Below, piece by piece: positions 24,038-32,355 of a stretch of DNA of 64,000 nt. Location: the NCBI GenBank assembly GCA_910583785.1, contig CAJTZK010000003.1:186001-250000 (forward strand), written 5' to 3'. The notes beneath the pieces are model-generated. The model saw only the letters and a program-made list of their open reading frames with translations. It was not told where the DNA came from and ran no database searches. Source of the stretch: an uncultured Oscillibacter sp. Its GTDB lineage: Bacteria; Bacillota; Clostridia; Oscillospirales; Oscillospiraceae. Position 1 is the first letter of the stretch; every line of letters begins with the position of its first letter. Both the position numbers and the translations under genes were made by a program.

Positions 24038-24943
24038 TCAAGGGTTCTTGCTGGCCAAGACCTCTTCCCGGGAGGGAATGGAGGGCGCGGCCCCGGGCCG
24101 GGTGACGGCGATGGCCGCGGCCGCGGCGGCAAACTCCATGGCCCATTCCACGCCCCGGCCTTCCAGCGCCCCGGCCAGGAAGAATCCGGTGTAGGTGTCC
24201 CCCGCCGCCGTAGTGTCCACGGCCCGGACGGGAACCGCCGCCTGTCTGGCCAGGCGCGTCCCGTCTGCATAAAGGGAACCCCGGGGGCCCAGGGTCAGCA
24301 CCACCGCCGTGGAGGGGAGCGCCGCCGCCAGGGCCGCCGCCAGGTCCTCCTCCGCCTCCGGGAGGGCGGAGCCCAGGCACTGGCAGAGCTGGGCCGCCTC
24401 AATCTCGTTGAGGAGCAAGTAATCGGCCAGGGGCAGCAGGGGGAGAAGGCCCTCTTCCATGGGGGAGGGATTCAGGGCCACGGTCATGCCCCGGGCCTTG
24501 GCCCGTTCCGCCAGATAGGGGAGCTGGCTGATCTCATTTTGCAGGACCAGGGCGTCCCCGGGACCGAAGCCCGCCAGGACCCGGTCAACCTGTTCCCGGG
24601 TGATAGAGCGGTTGGCCCCGCCGTAAAGCAGGATGCAGTTTTCCCCGGAGGGGGTCCTCTGGATGATGGCGTGGCCAGTGGAAACGTCTTCCAGGACCTC
24701 CACGTACCCGGTGTGGACGCCCGCCTCCTGGAGCTCCTCCAGGAGGAAGCGCCCGTCCCGCCCGATGGCCCCGGCATGCCAGGCCTCCAGCCCGGCCCGG
24801 GCCAGGGCAATGGACTGGTTCAGGCCCTTCCCGCCGCTGAAGCGGCTGAGGGACCCGGCGGCCAGAGTCTCCCCGCCGCCCACAAAATGGGGCACCTGGT
24901 AGACGTAGTCGATGTTCAGCGAGCCGAAGCAGAGCGCCCTCAT
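24038..24943 (-). CDS. rbsK: Ribokinase-like PfkB sugar kinase
   Basis: The 301-aa PfkB-family kinase has the ribokinase signature FSGGKGLNQSIALARAG near residues 35-51 and the C-terminal DTTAAGDTYTGFF with the catalytic Asp (family form DTTGAGD). It overlaps the upstream nucleoside hydrolase by four bases (ATGA), so both are co-translated. The context implies that ribose released from nucleosides is phosphorylated to ribose 5-phosphate and enters the pentose phosphate pathway. Deoxyribose is an alternative substrate. Confidence 0.9.
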   Translation of the reverse strand: MRALCFGSLNIDYVYQVPHFVGGGETLAAGSLSRFSGGKGLNQSIALARAGLEAWHAGAIGRDGRFLLEELQEAGVHTGYVEVLEDVSTGHAIIQRTPSGENCILLYGGANRSITREQVDRVLAGFGPGDALVLQNEISQLPYLAERAKARGMTVALNPSPMEEGLLPLLPLADYLLLNEIEAAQLCQCLGSALPEAEEDLAAALAAALPSTAVVLTLGPRGSLYADGTRLARQAAVPVRAVDTTAAGDTYTGFFLAGALEGRGVEWAMEFAAAAAAIAVTRPGAAPSIPSREEVLASKNP

Positions 24944-25893
24944 GCCCGGGCCTCCGTTTCGCCGTAGCGGCGGAGCCCGTCCTCGATGATGTCCCAGAAG
25001 CGGTCCGCGTCAATGTCCACCGCCACGTCCGCCGTGGCGGGGAGCCCTAAGTAGCCAAAGGCATCGCAGTTCGTCCGGCCATAGGACGGGCCATGGCTCA
25101 GGTCAATCTGCACGTTCATGGGCTTCGTGGATACCAGGCCCGGGTCCAGCAGGCAGGCGATGGTAACGGGATCATGAAGGGGGCCGCCCTCCCAGCCGAA
25201 GACCTCTTTCTGGGCCTTGCAGAAATGCTTCATCAGGTCCACGAACAGTCGGGAGGCGCAGTTGCCCGCCTTTGCCATCCGCTCCACGATTTCCGGATAG
25301 CAGAGGACCTTCCGGGTCACGTCCAGGCCGATCATGGTAATGGGGCGCCCGGAGGTGAAGCAGACATGGGCGGCCTCCGGGTCGGCCAGGATGTTAAACT
25401 CCGCCGCCGGGGTGACGTTTCCGTTGGTATAGGAGCCGCCCATCAGGACGATGCGCTGTATTTTTTCCGCAATCCGGGGTTCCATCCGCAGGGCCATCCC
25501 TAAGTTCGTCATGGGGCCGGAGGTTACCACGGTGATATCCCCCTCCGAGGCCAGCAGGGTGCGGATGAGGTAGGACACGGCGTGCTCCCCCTCCGGGGCC
25601 TTGCGCAGGGGCGGGAACACCGGGCCGTCCAGGCCCGTCTTGCCGTGGATGTCCCCCGCCGTCACCCGGTCCCGGACCATGGGGCGGCCGCAGCCCGTAT
25701 AGACGGGAATCTGCTCCCGGCCCAGCCATTGCAGCACGTGGCAGGCGTTGCGGCCCGTGTTTTCCAGGGTCTGGTTCCCAGCCACGATGGTGAGGCCCAG
25801 GAGTTCCAAGTCCGGGCTGTTTGCCGCCAGCAGGATGGCGATGGCGTCGTCGTGCCCGGGATCGCAGTCGCAGATGATCTTTTGTCTTGCCAT
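24940..25893 (-). CDS. Ribonucleoside hydrolase (IunH/RihA family)
   Basis: The 317-aa enzyme hydrolyses the N-glycosidic bond of nucleosides. Its start ARQKIICDCDPGHDDAIAI contains the calcium-binding DxDxxxDD motif at residues 8-15 of the protein; GDIHGKTGLDGP, VTSGPMTNLGMAL, VLMGGSYTNGNVTPAAEFN and GPLHDPVTIACLLDP complete the active site. The ATG at 25893 is preferred to longer frames because GGGAGAGG lies upstream and the metal motif needs it. It forms a two-gene nucleoside-salvage operon with the ribokinase. Purine versus pyrimidine preference cannot be told. Confidence 0.93.
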   Translation of the reverse strand: MARQKIICDCDPGHDDAIAILLAANSPDLELLGLTIVAGNQTLENTGRNACHVLQWLGREQIPVYTGCGRPMVRDRVTAGDIHGKTGLDGPVFPPLRKAPEGEHAVSYLIRTLLASEGDITVVTSGPMTNLGMALRMEPRIAEKIQRIVLMGGSYTNGNVTPAAEFNILADPEAAHVCFTSGRPITMIGLDVTRKVLCYPEIVERMAKAGNCASRLFVDLMKHFCKAQKEVFGWEGGPLHDPVTIACLLDPGLVSTKPMNVQIDLSHGPSYGRTNCDAFGYLGLPATADVAVDIDADRFWDIIEDGLRRYGETEARA

Positions 25894-26258
25894 AGATGCC
25901 TCTCCCTTCTTAAAGGCGCTCTCTTGCGTCTTGACGCATCCATGGTAACATATTCCTTTTTTAATTGCAATGGCAACGTGGCGCCCTAGAGATCCCGGTT
26001 GTTGTCCGGGCCGGGGAGTGTCCGGCTTGAAGCGCTGATCCCGCGGGGCCGTCCTGTCCCAGGGAGCGCCTGGGCAGCGGAAGAAGGGCGGGCGCATTGG
26101 TCTGGCCCCTGGGCCGTATTCCCGCGGTAAAACGCGCGGCAGGACCCTCTCCCCGGGCCGCTTCTACTTGACGTTTTCCCCTGGATGGGATATGCTAAAG
26201 AGGAACCCATACTGGCGTCTGCCGGAGGAAAAACAGCGGAGGAAAAGGAGCGTTTGCC
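25894..26258. other. Gene-free region between divergent operons
   Basis: It holds a promoter at 26168-26196 for the NifX-like gene and otherwise GC-rich noncoding sequence. GGGAGCGCCTGGGCAGCGG and CCGCGGTAAAACGCGCGG segments can form short hairpins, resembling other repeat-like intergenic DNA of this window. No gene was seen. Confidence 0.5.
26168..26196 (+). promoter_or_regulatory. Sigma-A promoter of the NifX-like gene
   Basis: TTGACG and TATGCT with a 17-base spacer, 62 bases before the start codon. Confidence 0.75.
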
Positions 26259-26657
26259 ATGAGAATCGCGGTGCCCTATGAGAACGGGCTGGTGTTCCAG
26301 CACTTCGGACATACCAGCGAATTTAAACTTTACGACGTGGAAAACGGACAGATCACCGGGGAGGAGGCCATCGGTTCCGCCGGGAGCGGCCATGGCGCGC
26401 TGGCGGGCTTTTTGTCCGGCCTGGGAGTGGACACCCTGGTCTGCGGCGGCATCGGCGCGGGAGCCCAGGAGGCGCTGGCCCAGGCGGGGATCAAGCTCTA
26501 CGGCGGCGTCAGCGGCGGGGCGGACGAGGCGGTCCGGGCTCTTCTGGCGGGAACGCTGGACTACGACGCCCATGTCCAATGCAGCCACCACGGCCACCAC
26601 GGGGAACAGGGGAGCTGCGGCGGCGAGCACGGCTGCGGCGGGAGCTGCGGCGGATAA
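26259..26657 (+). CDS. NifB/NifX-type iron-molybdenum cofactor-binding domain protein
   Basis: The 132-aa protein is a single dinitrogenase iron-molybdenum cofactor domain (residues 1-105: MRIAVPYENGLVFQHFGHTSEF, CGGIGAGAQEALAQAGIKLYGGV), a fold that also occurs in many non-nitrogen-fixing anaerobes. The last 25 residues form a His/Cys/Gly-rich tail (CSHHGHHGEQGSC, CGGEHGCGGSCGG) likely to bind metal. No nif genes surround it, so a role in metal-cluster handling or sensing is more likely than nitrogen fixation. AAAAGGAG precedes the ATG. An AraC regulator follows after 33 bases. Confidence 0.85.
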   Translation: MRIAVPYENGLVFQHFGHTSEFKLYDVENGQITGEEAIGSAGSGHGALAGFLSGLGVDTLVCGGIGAGAQEALAQAGIKLYGGVSGGADEAVRALLAGTLDYDAHVQCSHHGHHGEQGSCGGEHGCGGSCGG

Positions 26658-26690
26658 CCGCCGCCTGGGCGCGGACAGGAGGCAAGCGCG

Positions 26691-27596
26691 ATGGAAGAGA
26701 GCTATGTCCTGCATCTGCAAAAGCAGTACCAAAAGTTTTCCGATTTCTATCTCTGTTACTGCGGCCACGCCCGGTGCGAGCCGCTGCACAGCTACGGCCC
26801 GGCGGTCCGTCCCAATTACCTCCTCCACTATATCCTGGAGGGCAGCGGCGTTTACCATGTGGAAGACCAGGAATTCTCCCTCCAAAAGGGGGAGGGCTTC
26901 CTGATTGAGCCCAACAAGCAAACCTTCTACCAGGCCAGCGAGGAGGACCCCTGGACCTATCTCTGGATCGGCTTCGACGGGGCCAAGTGCGGGAGCTGCC
27001 TGCGGAGCCTGGGCCTGGGGGAGGGCAGGCTGACCTTCCACTGTGAGGACGGCGGGGAGCTTTTGAAGCTGGTGGAGTCCATGCTGGCCTACAACAAGTC
27101 CGATACCGAGGCGGACTTCATGCTCCAGTCCCTGCTGTGCCGCTTTTTCGCCTGCCTGGCCAAGGGAATTTCCCGGGAGCCGGAGCGGCGCCTCACTAAG
27201 CGGGAACGGGAGAATCTCTATATTCACCAGGCCATGGAGTACATCCGGAACAACTATGCCAACGGCATCACGGTGGCGGACGTCGCCAGCTATGTGGCCC
27301 TGAACCGGAGTTACCTCTTCACCCTGTTCCGGCGGGTGCTGGGGGTCTCCCCCCAGGAGTGCCTGGCCCAGTTCCGCCTGACCCGGGCCAAAGAGCAGCT
27401 GACGCTGACCGACGCGTCGGTGGCCAACATCGCCATGAGCTGCGGCTACCAGGACCCCCAGGTGTTTTCCAAGGCCTTCAAGCAGCAGTTCGGCATTACG
27501 CCAGTGAAATACCGGAAGTGGGACCGGGAACGGGCTCTGCGCAGCCTGGAGCATCTGGCGGGGACGCCGGAGGACGGGAAGCAGCCCGTCCCATGA
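26691..27596 (+). CDS. AraC-family transcriptional regulator
   Basis: The 301-aa protein has an N-terminal cupin-like ligand domain (HYILEGSGVYHVEDQEFSLQKGEGFLIEP around 45-73) and a C-terminal AraC double HTH (about 185-285: ITVADVASYVALNRSYLFTLFRRVLGVSPQECL and VANIAMSCGYQDPQVFSKAFKQQFGITP). AGGAGG precedes the ATG. It is convergent with the alpha-galactosidase operon, and AraC regulators with this layout usually control sugar utilisation, so alpha-galactoside control is a reasonable guess. Confidence 0.9.
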   Translation: MEESYVLHLQKQYQKFSDFYLCYCGHARCEPLHSYGPAVRPNYLLHYILEGSGVYHVEDQEFSLQKGEGFLIEPNKQTFYQASEEDPWTYLWIGFDGAKCGSCLRSLGLGEGRLTFHCEDGGELLKLVESMLAYNKSDTEADFMLQSLLCRFFACLAKGISREPERRLTKRERENLYIHQAMEYIRNNYANGITVADVASYVALNRSYLFTLFRRVLGVSPQECLAQFRLTRAKEQLTLTDASVANIAMSCGYQDPQVFSKAFKQQFGITPVKYRKWDRERALRSLEHLAGTPEDGKQPVP

Positions 27597-27611
27597 GCAA
27601 GAAAGAGCAAA

Positions 27612-27649
27612 ACGGAACCGGGCCGCCCCATGGGGCGGCCCGGTTCCGT
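27612..27649. terminator. Perfect 38-base palindrome, bidirectional terminator
   Basis: Nineteen bases starting ACGGAACCGGGCCGCCCC are followed by their exact reverse complement with no spacer. It separates the convergent AraC and alpha-galactosidase genes. Confidence 0.8.
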
Positions 27650-27697
27650 CTATAGGGGAAGGGAGAGCGGACCTGCGGAAAGGGGGCCCGCCGGGTT

Positions 27698-29914
27698 TCA
27701 CGCTTTCAGCACGAAGATATGGGAATCAAAGTCGCAGATGGGCCGCTCACCGGGCTGGCACTCTCCCGCGCCGCTGTCGGTGGTGATGAGGCCCAGGTTC
27801 ATCAGCTCGTCGCCGTAGTGCTCCCCGCTGCCGTCCACGCGGTAGCAGAGGTCCGGGTCCAGGCCTTGGAGTTTCACCCGGCGGCAGGGGCCGTTGGCTT
27901 CGCTCAGCGTCCGGTACCAGCCCACCAGGGCGGTCTTCTTGTCCGGGCTTACCGTCATCCAGGAGGTGAAATTCCCATCAAAGGGGGAGCGGAGGCGGTA
28001 GAAGTCGCCAAACTGGAGGACCTCCCGGTACTCCTTCATGAAGGCGATCTGCTGCCGGACCTGCTCCCGTTCCTCTGCCGTGAGCTTGTTCAAATCCAGC
28101 TCATAGCCGAAGGTGCCGAAGTGGGCCACATTGGCCCGGGTGGCCAGGGGGGTGATCCGTTTTACCTGGTGGTTGGGCACCGCCGACACGTGGGCCCCGA
28201 TGGAGCTGATGGGATAACAATAGGAGGTGCCATACTGGATTTTCAGGCGCTCCACGGCGTCAGAGTCGTCGGAGGCCCAGCACTGGGGCGCGTAGTACAG
28301 CATGCCGGGGTCAAACCGCCCGCCGCCGGAGGAGCAGGACTCGAAGAGGACATGGGGGAAGCTGGCGGTCAGCCGCTCGTAGAGGCGGTAAACGCCCAGG
28401 ATGTAGCGGTGGAACAGCTCTCCCTGCCGGTCCGGGGGCAGAGCCTCGGAGAAGGGCTCCGAGATGCTGCGGTTCATGTCCCATTTAACATAAGAGATGT
28501 TGGCCCCGCTGAGGAGCTTCGCCATCTGGCCATAGATGCAGTCCACCACCTCGGGCCGGGAGAAGTCCAGCACATACTGGTTCCGGCCATGGGACTCCCG
28601 GCGGCCCGGGACGTGGATGATCCAATCCGGGTGGGCCCGGTAGAGGTCGGAATCCTTGTTGACCATCTCCGGCTCGAACCAGAGGCCGAACTGCATGCCA
28701 AGGTCGTTGATCCGCCGGGCCAGGCTGGCGATGCCGCCGGGGAGACGGTCCCGGTTGGGAGTCCAGTCCCCCAGGCCCGCGAAGTCGTTGCACCGGGCGC
28801 CAAACCAGCCGTCGTCCAGGACGAAGAGCTCCACGCCGTCCTTGTGGGCCGCCTCGGCGATGGCTACCAGCTTATCCTCCGTAAAGTCGAAGTAGGTAGC
28901 CTCCCAGTTGTTGATGAGGATGGGCCGGGGTTTGTCCCGCCACTGGCCCCGGGCCAGGCGGCTCCGGTAGAGCTGGTGGAAGGTGCGGCTCATGGCGTTC
29001 ATGCCCTCATGGGAGTAGACCATCACCGCCTCGGGGGTCTGGAAGGACTCGCCGGGGGCCAGCTTCCAGTCGAAGCCGAAGGGGTTGATGCCCAGGGTGA
29101 CCCGGGTGGTATCCCAGGTGTCCACCTCCGCCTGGGCCAGGAAGTTGCCGGAGTAGACGAGGGAGAGGCCGATGACCTCGCCTTGGTCCTCGTCCGTGCC
29201 GGGGCGGCGGAGCATGACAAAGGGGTTGTGGTTGTGGGAGGAGTTGCCCCGGGCGGACTCCACGGACTGGATGCCCTGCTCCAAACGCCGGACCTTCATC
29301 CAGCGTTCCCGGGACCAGGCCCCGGAGAAGTGGACAAACTCATAGTCGCGGTCGGGAAGGTCCAGGCAGAGGCTCATGGCGTGGGTGAGATGGAGGTCCA
29401 GCCCCCCTTCGTTCACCAGCCGGGCGGAACGGGCCAGCGCCGGCCGGTCCGCGAAGAGGGTGTAGTTCAGGTCCAGGGAGACCCCCAGCAGCTCGTCCCG
29501 CAGACGGACGGTGAGGGTTTCGGCCTCGCTGCCGGACTCGCAGTAGGTGGCGGGCAAGCCCTCCAGGGCGGGCTTGCCGGGGGTGACGCTGTGGGACTGG
29601 ACCACGAAGTCCGTGATCCGGCTGCCGTCGGGCTGGAGGATCTGCACGGCGGGGTGGCGGTAGTCGGTGGAGCCGTAGGAGGGGTACTCCTGCCGGGTGT
29701 GCTCCAGGGAGAAGAGCTTGTTCCCCTCAAAGACCCAGGAGCTCATGGGGCGGTGCTTCATCTCCAGAAGGTGGTCGAAGCTCTCCCGGTCCCGGATGGC
29801 CCGGCCAAAGTACAGCTGCCCCAGGACCCCGTTGGGGAGCACCTTCATAATGTAGCTGATTTGGCCGTTGGTCAGGTGAAAGGTTTTCGTGCTCTCGTGA
29901 TAGGTGACGCTCAT
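27698..29914 (-). CDS. Alpha-galactosidase, glycoside hydrolase family 36
   Basis: The 738-aa enzyme removes terminal alpha-1,6-galactose from raffinose-type sugars. GH36 marks are INNWEATYFDF, VLDDGWFGAR, the nucleophile Asp in YVKWDMNRS (about residue 480) and the acid/base Asp in WASDDSDAVERLKIQYG (about 550), with SCSSGGGRFD between them. The N-terminal beta-sandwich and C-terminal beta domain are complete. No signal peptide is present, so it works inside the cell. It follows the GPH transporter by 31 bases; together they import and cleave alpha-galactosides. Confidence 0.95.
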   Translation of the reverse strand: MSVTYHESTKTFHLTNGQISYIMKVLPNGVLGQLYFGRAIRDRESFDHLLEMKHRPMSSWVFEGNKLFSLEHTRQEYPSYGSTDYRHPAVQILQPDGSRITDFVVQSHSVTPGKPALEGLPATYCESGSEAETLTVRLRDELLGVSLDLNYTLFADRPALARSARLVNEGGLDLHLTHAMSLCLDLPDRDYEFVHFSGAWSRERWMKVRRLEQGIQSVESARGNSSHNHNPFVMLRRPGTDEDQGEVIGLSLVYSGNFLAQAEVDTWDTTRVTLGINPFGFDWKLAPGESFQTPEAVMVYSHEGMNAMSRTFHQLYRSRLARGQWRDKPRPILINNWEATYFDFTEDKLVAIAEAAHKDGVELFVLDDGWFGARCNDFAGLGDWTPNRDRLPGGIASLARRINDLGMQFGLWFEPEMVNKDSDLYRAHPDWIIHVPGRRESHGRNQYVLDFSRPEVVDCIYGQMAKLLSGANISYVKWDMNRSISEPFSEALPPDRQGELFHRYILGVYRLYERLTASFPHVLFESCSSGGGRFDPGMLYYAPQCWASDDSDAVERLKIQYGTSYCYPISSIGAHVSAVPNHQVKRITPLATRANVAHFGTFGYELDLNKLTAEEREQVRQQIAFMKEYREVLQFGDFYRLRSPFDGNFTSWMTVSPDKKTALVGWYRTLSEANGPCRRVKLQGLDPDLCYRVDGSGEHYGDELMNLGLITTDSGAGECQPGERPICDFDSHIFVLKA

Positions 29915-29945
29915 GGGAAATCGCCTCCTTGTATAGTGTAGGGCC

Positions 29946-31391
29946 TTACTTCCGGCCCTGCTTGGCGTGGAGGGCGTTGACGTCCTTGGTCAGCTGGTCC
30001 AGGCGCGCGCCCTTCAGCTTGTACTGGGTCTTGTAAATCAGGAAGCTGAGGATGGCCAGGGCGATGGGCACGGCGAACATCAGGAAGCGGATGCCCATAA
30101 TGGTGCCCGCAGACTGGGCGCCGGAGGCCTCGGGGTTGTAGCCGATGACGTCCAGGCCCACGCCAGTAAGGGTGGCGGCCACGGCAGAGGCGGCCTTCAT
30201 CAGGAAGGTCTGGGCGGAGCAGGTGACGGACTCGTTGCGCTTGCCGAATTTCAGTTCGCCATAGTCAATGACGTCGGCGATGCAGCAGGTGGTGGTGCCC
30301 AGGGAGAGGCCGGAGCCGAAGAAGATAAAGGCGCAGGAGGCGATGACGCCAGCGGTGCTGGAGGGAGCCACATAGCCCAGGGCAAACAGCAGCGCCAGGC
30401 CCACGACGGGCAGAGCGCAGGCCAGGAGGTAGACCTTTTCGCGCTCCATGTTCTTGGCGATCTTGGGGAAGAGGAACAGGCCCACCATCTCGGCGATGAT
30501 GGCATAGCCGAAGATGGAATACAGGTAGGCGTTGCCGCAGGCTTCCTTGAAGTAATAGACGGCGAAGGCCTTCAGAATCTGGGTGCAGAGGTTAAAGGTC
30601 AGCAGCAGGCCGATGAAGGCCACCAGCTGGTCGTTCTTGATGATGATGGCAAAGGCTTCCTTGAGGCTGGTCTTTTCCGCCTTGCCCTCTCCGATGGTGG
30701 GCTTTTCCTTGACCACCGCGCAGGTGATGCCGATGCAGACGATGAACAGCACCACGATGGCCACGGCGGCGTAGGTGAAGCCCGTGACGGAGATGTTCAG
30801 CACCTGGCCGTTGTCCTGGGTCTGCATGACGGTCTGGTCCCCGGCCATTTCATTGAAGTAGTTGATGAGGTTCAGGCCGAAGGTGCACACCAGGAAGCCG
30901 CCGATGGAGGCGAAGATGCGGGGGATGACGGAGATGGACTCCCGTTCCCGGGGGTCGCTGGAGAGGTTGGGCAGCCAGGACCAGTAGGGTACATCCATGA
31001 TGGTGTAGGTCATGCCGTAGAGGATGTACATGACGGACACATAGACCATCAGGGTCCCCTTGTCGGTGATGCCGCAGGTGGTGAAAAGCAGGATGAAGAA
31101 CACGGAGTTGATCAGGGTGCCGATGATAAGCCAGATACGGAATTTGCCGTACTGGGTATGGGTGTTATCCACGATCATGCCCATCATGGGGTCGTTCACG
31201 GCATCCCAAATCCGAGCCGCGCCGAGGAGCACGCCGGCAAAAGCCGCGCTCAGGCCCAGGGTATCCGTCATGTACAGCATCAGGAACGCGCCAACGAGGT
31301 TGCAGATGGCGTCCTTGCCAATGGCGCCAATGCCGAAGGCGTATTTCTGGCTGGCAGGAAGCCGTTTGGTCTGGGTGTCCGGGGTTGTCAT
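29946..31391 (-). CDS. GPH-family sugar:cation symporter
   Basis: This 481-aa membrane protein has about 12 hydrophobic segments and the MelB/GPH signatures: KYAFGIGAIGKDAICNLVGAFLMLYMTD at the start, ARIWDAVNDPMMGMIVDNT and KFRIWLIIG in the first half, and a cytoplasmic loop KPTIGEGKAEKTSLKEAF. The ATG at 31391 is chosen for the AAGGAGGAAC upstream; an ATG six codons earlier is possible. It heads the two-gene operon with the alpha-galactosidase, so melibiose or raffinose-type sugars are likely substrates. Confidence 0.9.
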   Translation of the reverse strand: MTTPDTQTKRLPASQKYAFGIGAIGKDAICNLVGAFLMLYMTDTLGLSAAFAGVLLGAARIWDAVNDPMMGMIVDNTHTQYGKFRIWLIIGTLINSVFFILLFTTCGITDKGTLMVYVSVMYILYGMTYTIMDVPYWSWLPNLSSDPRERESISVIPRIFASIGGFLVCTFGLNLINYFNEMAGDQTVMQTQDNGQVLNISVTGFTYAAVAIVVLFIVCIGITCAVVKEKPTIGEGKAEKTSLKEAFAIIIKNDQLVAFIGLLLTFNLCTQILKAFAVYYFKEACGNAYLYSIFGYAIIAEMVGLFLFPKIAKNMEREKVYLLACALPVVGLALLFALGYVAPSSTAGVIASCAFIFFGSGLSLGTTTCCIADVIDYGELKFGKRNESVTCSAQTFLMKAASAVAATLTGVGLDVIGYNPEASGAQSAGTIMGIRFLMFAVPIALAILSFLIYKTQYKLKGARLDQLTKDVNALHAKQGRK

Positions 31392-31662
31392 TGTGGGTTC
31401 CTCCTTCATTCTCGTGCATACTTTGTGAAGCGGCGGGGCCCTCCGTCTTTCTATATCTGATTTTAACATACGAACCGGGGAAATGTGATGGAGAAATGTT
31501 TGGAAGAACAGAATATATGTTAGTTTCGAACATTGGATGTCAAAATAAGAGCACGGTATTTGTACAAAATTACGACGAATGACTCAAATTTTGCAAAAGA
31601 AAATGTCGCCTTTTGGTGCAATTTGCATATTATTTCCAGGCTTAATGGGGAAAAGAAAACGA

Positions 31663-31686
31663 GGGGAATGTTAGTTCCCCTTTTTT
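31663..31686 (+). terminator. Terminator-like hairpin in divergent region
   Basis: GGGGAA-TGTTAG-TTCCCC followed by TTTTTT on the plus strand. No clear gene precedes it, so it could end a short untranslated transcript. Confidence 0.5.
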
Positions 31687-31851
31687 CAAAAACGGTGGAA
31701 ATGTTAAATAGATGTCTGTTTCTCCACATTTGCGGGAATGCAATCCGTTTGAGAATGGCCATTGGTTATAATAACGGAAAATATGGTATTTTTTTATGCA
31801 ATAAGCATAAAACGGCGGCTGGGCTTCCGGAAACTTTGCCCAGTTTGATTC

Positions 31852-31880
31852 TTGCCAAGAAGCGGAGGAGGGGCTATACT
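31852..31880 (+). promoter_or_regulatory. Sigma-A promoter of the 63-aa gene
   Basis: TTGCCA and TATACT with a 17-base spacer, 93 bases before the start codon. Confidence 0.7.
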
Positions 31881-31973
31881 AAGGCCAATCTCCGGGGAAC
31901 GGAACCGGAGAGGTCCTAACAACAACGAAGATGAGGGAGGCCCAGTCCTCCCAGGAAACAGGAGGTTATAACC

Positions 31974-32165
31974 ATGTTTCAGAAGATGTTTGATGAAGCC
32001 GGCGCCCTTTGCTTTGGCAGCCTGATGCTCACTTCCAATATGAATAAGGCCGGGGTCGAGGACAGCTTTGACCGTCTGCGCAAGCAGGAGGCCGCCCGGA
32101 AGAACCGGAGCACGGCGAACCACGGCATGTTCTTCCGGAAGAACCGGGTTTGCCACCACGCCTGA
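31974..32165 (+). CDS. Small protein of unknown function (63 aa)
   Basis: This short gene has all expression signals: a promoter 93 bases upstream, GGAGGTTATAACC before the ATG and a strong terminator 20 bases after the stop. The product starts MFQKMFDEAGALCFGSLMLTSN, continues with a charged helix (VEDSFDRLRKQEAARKNRS) and ends GMFFRKNRVCHHA. I recognise no family. The N-terminal part is amphipathic rather than a true membrane helix, and the C-terminus is basic with a Cys-His-His end. It may be a small regulatory or stress protein. Confidence 0.6.
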   Translation: MFQKMFDEAGALCFGSLMLTSNMNKAGVEDSFDRLRKQEAARKNRSTANHGMFFRKNRVCHHA

Positions 32166-32184
32166 GTGCAGGCGGAAAACGGAA

Positions 32185-32224
32185 AAGGCTGGGAGTGTCC
32201 ACGGGGACGCTCCCGGCTTTTTTT
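32185..32224 (+). terminator. Terminator of the 63-aa gene
   Basis: A stem AAGGCTGGGAGTGTCC with near-complementary GGACGCTCCCGGCTTT (two imperfect pairs), loop ACGG, is followed by a run of T. Confidence 0.9.
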
Positions 32225-32355
32225 GCTTTCCCCGGCCCGGATGGCCCGGGTTTGCCCGGAGGGGCCGGGCGCGGCCCCGTTGGGTGTAGTTTCCCGCTGG
32301 AGTGGGAATGCTTTCCCTATCACTTCAGGCGCAAGGGCTTAAGGAGGTTGTGCGG

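Larger units (their letters stand above)
31392..31973. other. AT-rich divergent intergenic region
   Basis: Between the symporter and the small 63-aa gene lies A/T-rich DNA with a terminator-like hairpin at 31663-31686 and a clear promoter at 31852-31880. Long frames across it lack ribosome sites. ATGTTAG...CGAACAT-type half sites near 31500-31540 could be operators for the divergent galactoside operon. Confidence 0.45.

Noticed and set aside
26259..26657. Nitrogenase cofactor gene as a sign of nitrogen fixation
   Set aside because: Single-domain NifX-like proteins are common in non-diazotrophs and no nifHDK or nifB core is present.
27719..29941. Very long antisense frames, for example opposite the alpha-galactosidase, MalY-type, NhaC-type and PrpR-type genes
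   Set aside because: They mirror well-recognised genes, encode low-complexity Gly/Ala/Val/His-rich sequences and lack ribosome sites; they arise from GC-rich third codon positions.
32300..32310. Second guaA attachment-like sequence GAGTGGGAATG
   Set aside because: It matches the guaA 3' end over only 11 bases, lies 21 kb away among core genes, and no integrase is near it.
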